Assembly (NCBI GenBank): GCA_905250125.1
Contig: CAJNOL010000541.1
Coordinates: 1-64,000, forward strand
DNA length: 64,000 nt
DNA from: Rotaria sordida
Lineage: Eukaryota; Rotifera; Eurotatoria; Philodinida; Philodinidae
Direction: 5' to 3'
Both the position numbers and the translations under genes were made by a program. Below the pieces are notes generated by a model. It had not been told where the DNA came from. It made no database searches and saw only the letters and a program-made list of their open reading frames with translations. Of this stretch, positions 61,146 to 64,000 are shown in pieces; position 1 is the first letter of the stretch, and the number at the start of each line of letters is the position of its first letter.

Positions 61146-62602
61146 TTATAAAGAATATTTCTTTTTTTTTATTTTACCAGTTATTGGTTTACTGCATGCA
61201 AAACATTTTTTAGCAAAAAGACGAGCAAAACAATCAGCACAATAAGGATGATCATCTCGTGATGTAAATCGTTGACCAGCTAATGAATTTTTACAATGTG
61301 TACAAGTAAAACATTCACGATGCCTAAAGAAAATATTTTTTTCCAAGAGAAAAATTGACTAGCTGATTTAGAAAAGTATACCATGGTTGATTTTTGTACG
61401 TAACACCGCCTTGGGCAATAACCTATGTTGTTTTTAAAAAGAATGTTATTAAAAAGATAAAAACAAAATAACGAAAATAGAACTAAAAGAAGGAAGCTTT
61501 TGTCCTTGTTTATATTTAATACCTTAAGGCAACGAGTACATTTCGTTGCAAAATTTTCTTCATAACATGGAACACAATAACTTTTTTGATCTTTTGGAAT
61601 AAAACTTTTTGTTCCAATAGGTTGTGAACATGCAACACAAGTAAAGCAATGTTCATGAAATTGTTGTCCACGATATTCAAGTTTTTTAGTTCCTAAAAAG
61701 AACAAAACAAAACATAAATTTTTATATTAGTATTGAAAATTCGTTTCTTTTTTTTTTTGTTCTTTACCTGGTTTAAATATTTGATTACATTTATCGCAAC
61801 GTGAAGCAAATTGTTGATTATAACATTCACCACAATAAAGTTGTTCATTTTTACAACCAAATGGTTTATCAATAAGTGGTGTTTTACACATTGAACAAAA
61901 AAAACATTTTTCATGCCAATGACGATCTTTATATGAAAGATCCTTTTGAACAAAAAAAAAATTATATATATATATTTCTTGTAAATACTAACTTTTGAAT
62001 CAGTACCAATTTTTCGTCGACATTCTTCACATGTATTAGCAAAACGATCTTCATAACATTTAATACAATATGGATGTTCATCTTTAAGTATATATCGTGA
62101 GCCAGATAAATTTCTTTCACAATAATAACATGAAAATTGTTCTGGACCGGTACTACCATATGAAGTATATGGATGTGATGAGTGACCATTAGTTATTCGA
62201 GCATTCATATTCAATGATCGATTATAATCTCCGTCAGCATTGCTATAAATAACCTAAAAAAAGGCAAAAAAACAATAACGTAAATACATTATTTTCGTTT
62301 AATGCTATTTATCAAAATAGATCCTTATGTGCAATTTTCTCTATCATATCTTCTTGTATATCATCAAATAATATCTTTATCTAACTGTCATCTGCAGAAA
62401 ATATGTATTATACTCGCATTACAGCACATTTACGTTGTTATAAAGATGGCATAGAGTAAATTCTTATGTTTGTTATTCTTTCTGAGACAAGTAAAAAAAA
62501 AGAACGAAGCTTGATTAGCATATGGTTTATTTTTTGTTCTAATTTAGAAAATGAAAAATGAACTATAAAAAAAATACTAACTTGATCTTGGTCGTCTTCC
62601 AT
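60874..62602 (-). CDS. FHL: Four-and-a-half LIM domains protein (FHL-like)
   Basis: Zinc-binding adaptor that docks proteins at the cytoskeleton, focal contacts and transcription complexes. Seven exons, in order on the minus strand: 62602-62582, 62253-61993, 61942-61768, 61692-61523, 61422-61382, 61323-61178, 61100-60874; total 1,041 nt, 346 aa (vertebrate FHLs ~280). After a 48-residue N-terminal extension (MEDDQDQ from exon 1) comes the half LIM: CYYC at 49-52, CIKC at 70-73. Four LIM domains follow, starting CEEC (82), CDKC (~143), CTRC and CFAC, each with the typical WH..CF.C centre (e.g. HWHEKCFFCSMC, FHEHCFTCVAC, WHRECFTCTHC, HWHNDCFVCQRC). The C-terminal tail after LIM4 is longer than usual (GFSGGQRSIVNNYPKTN). 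An intron falls near the middle of LIM3. All phases agree. Confidence 0.93.
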
Positions 62603-63466
62603 ATTTTAATAATTTTTTTGATTTTTAAATGAAGTAATGCACAATAATGATTGTAATAATGATAGTAAGCGATGATCAGGATAACAATCACATTGTGTGA
62701 GTCGACAACTCACAGGGACATGCAGACATGCACGTTGACTCTATCTGTACTTCGTTATAATATATGAGAGAAAGAAAATATAGAACTATTTGTCGTTCTT
62801 TTTTTGTTCTATTTGAGTTTATCTGTTCTCTTTTTCTTTGTCCTTTTTTTTTTTTTCGAAGTGTTATCGGACGAGTCAGCGAAAGAAAGATCTAGTCGTA
62901 GTAGCGTAGTAATAATAGAATAGAAAGAGAAAAAAAAAAGCGAACGATGTGTCGACAAACTATGATAAGGTAGGGACCAAAAGAAAAAAGTCAAAGGGAC
63001 CAGCTATGTTTAGCTCGCATGCAAATAGAACATTCAAGCATGTTGAGACTCAGAGAGAGAGAAAGAGAAAGAGAAAGGAAGAAAGAAAGAAAGAAACGAG
63101 TAGGAGCGCAATGAATGCAAAAAGAAAGAATGAGACACGCTAAATCTTTGTGACGATATTGCATCTCTTTCTTTTTCGCACACCCATGTGATGTTTGATA
63201 AGACGAAATTCTTGCTCACGGCAGAAAGAATGAATATGGTCACCTATTCTCTCTTTATGTTTTAGATTTGCTGCATACTATCGTTTGTGTATAAAGGAGT
63301 GCGGTCACTCGACATTTTTTTCTTTTTTCGTTTGTATGTCTATAGACGTTATTATAGTAGAAGTACCACCAGCAGTCATTCGAAGACATAAAAATGAAAA
63401 ACGATGAAGCAAAATAATAACATTCCCGACATACTTCGAGCTATTGTCTAGATGGATTTACGGAAG

Positions 63467-63497
<31 letters not shown>

Positions 63498-64000
63498 AAG
63501 CAATTCTTTTCTTTTGATCATAGCTTAAAATATAAAACAAAAGAAATGCAATTTATAAGAGGATATTTAGGCATAATATATTCGATAAAGAAAAAAAACG
63601 AATGAACAATACATTGTTATCACAATAGATGAAATTAGTATAATATCAAATATCGATATGATGATGATTGGCTGATTTATATATTTGAATTATGAATATA
63701 ATTTATTTGCTCTTCAATATTGTCTAAGTGTCAAGTATTAAGTAAAAAGAAAAAAAAAAAAATTCGAAAAAATGTTCTGCGTACATCGAACTTTGTGGTT
63801 TATATTAAATACATATATTTGTCAAATGAAAAAAAAAAAAAAAAAAGTTAAATCATAATATTATTTTTTACTTGTTCTCAATTTAGAAACAAGTAAAATT
63901 ACAGACAGATAAAATTTATGCGGTTTTTTCTTTCTTCTTATTGATATATGTATGTGAAATAAATTTTAGATTGAATAATAAAATGATTGTCAATAGACAG
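62603..64000. other. Upstream region of FHL
   Basis: No coding exon is recognised on either strand. It contains GAGA/GAAA-rich runs near 63050-63100 and poly-A tracts near 63471 and 63830. It presumably includes the FHL promoter; the rest is AT-rich spacer. Confidence 0.5.

Overview
The window is AT-rich animal nuclear DNA. It carries typical metazoan genes (a basement-membrane laminin, a nuclear receptor, a TMC channel-like protein, ninjurin, a four-and-a-half-LIM protein) with many introns, mostly 45-80 bp with GT...AG ends, and a few of 0.5-2.1 kb. Coding exons stand out clearly from poly-A/poly-T-rich spacers. The very small introns, the closely packed genes and the many small, decayed DNA transposons and hairpin (foldback) repeats suggest a bdelloid-rotifer-like genome. 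That is inference: no ribosomal or mitochondrial marker is present to fix the taxon.

Layout: 86-1717 (+) 3' part of mitochondrial ribosomal protein L12; 2027-7070 (+) a TMC-family membrane protein; 7.1-11.1 kb spacer with repeat fragments and one decayed unidentified coding remnant; 11128-11727 (+) the sulfhydryl oxidase ALR/Erv1, convergent with ninjurin at 11839-12276 (-); 12.3-23.2 kb a transposon-rich block (an 881-bp MITE with a 4-bp target duplication, a ~4-kb pogo/Tigger-like element with ~480-bp inverted repeats carrying a nested hAT MITE, and a foldback); 23275-30934 (+) a complete 18-exon laminin beta chain; 31-37.5 kb gene-free AT-rich DNA with an 88-bp piggyBac-like MITE; 37563-41414 (+) a nuclear receptor with an HR96/DAF-12-type P-box; 43-51.3 kb a second transposon graveyard (decayed glycosyltransferase-like gene, hAT transposase remnant, FLYWCH remnant, several MITEs, nested foldbacks); 52531-55406 (+) cytohesin (Sec7-PH Arf exchange factor); 55786-59945 (+) proteasome ubiquitin receptor PSMD4/Rpn10, with a dead mariner in its third intron; 60874-62602 (-) an FHL-type LIM protein.

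The genes are unrelated housekeeping, matrix, signalling and transcription functions; there is no operon or pathway cluster. Exon structures were reconstructed by hand. For TMC, laminin, the nuclear receptor, PSMD4 and FHL the spliced lengths are exact multiples of three with consistent phases at every junction. The cytohesin model has one unresolved junction.

The most unusual aspect is the repeat landscape. At least six long imperfect inverted repeats lie in introns and spacers. One family is present at three loci and is once nested in the loop of a second, unrelated foldback. Several non-autonomous elements keep recognisable ends and target duplications.
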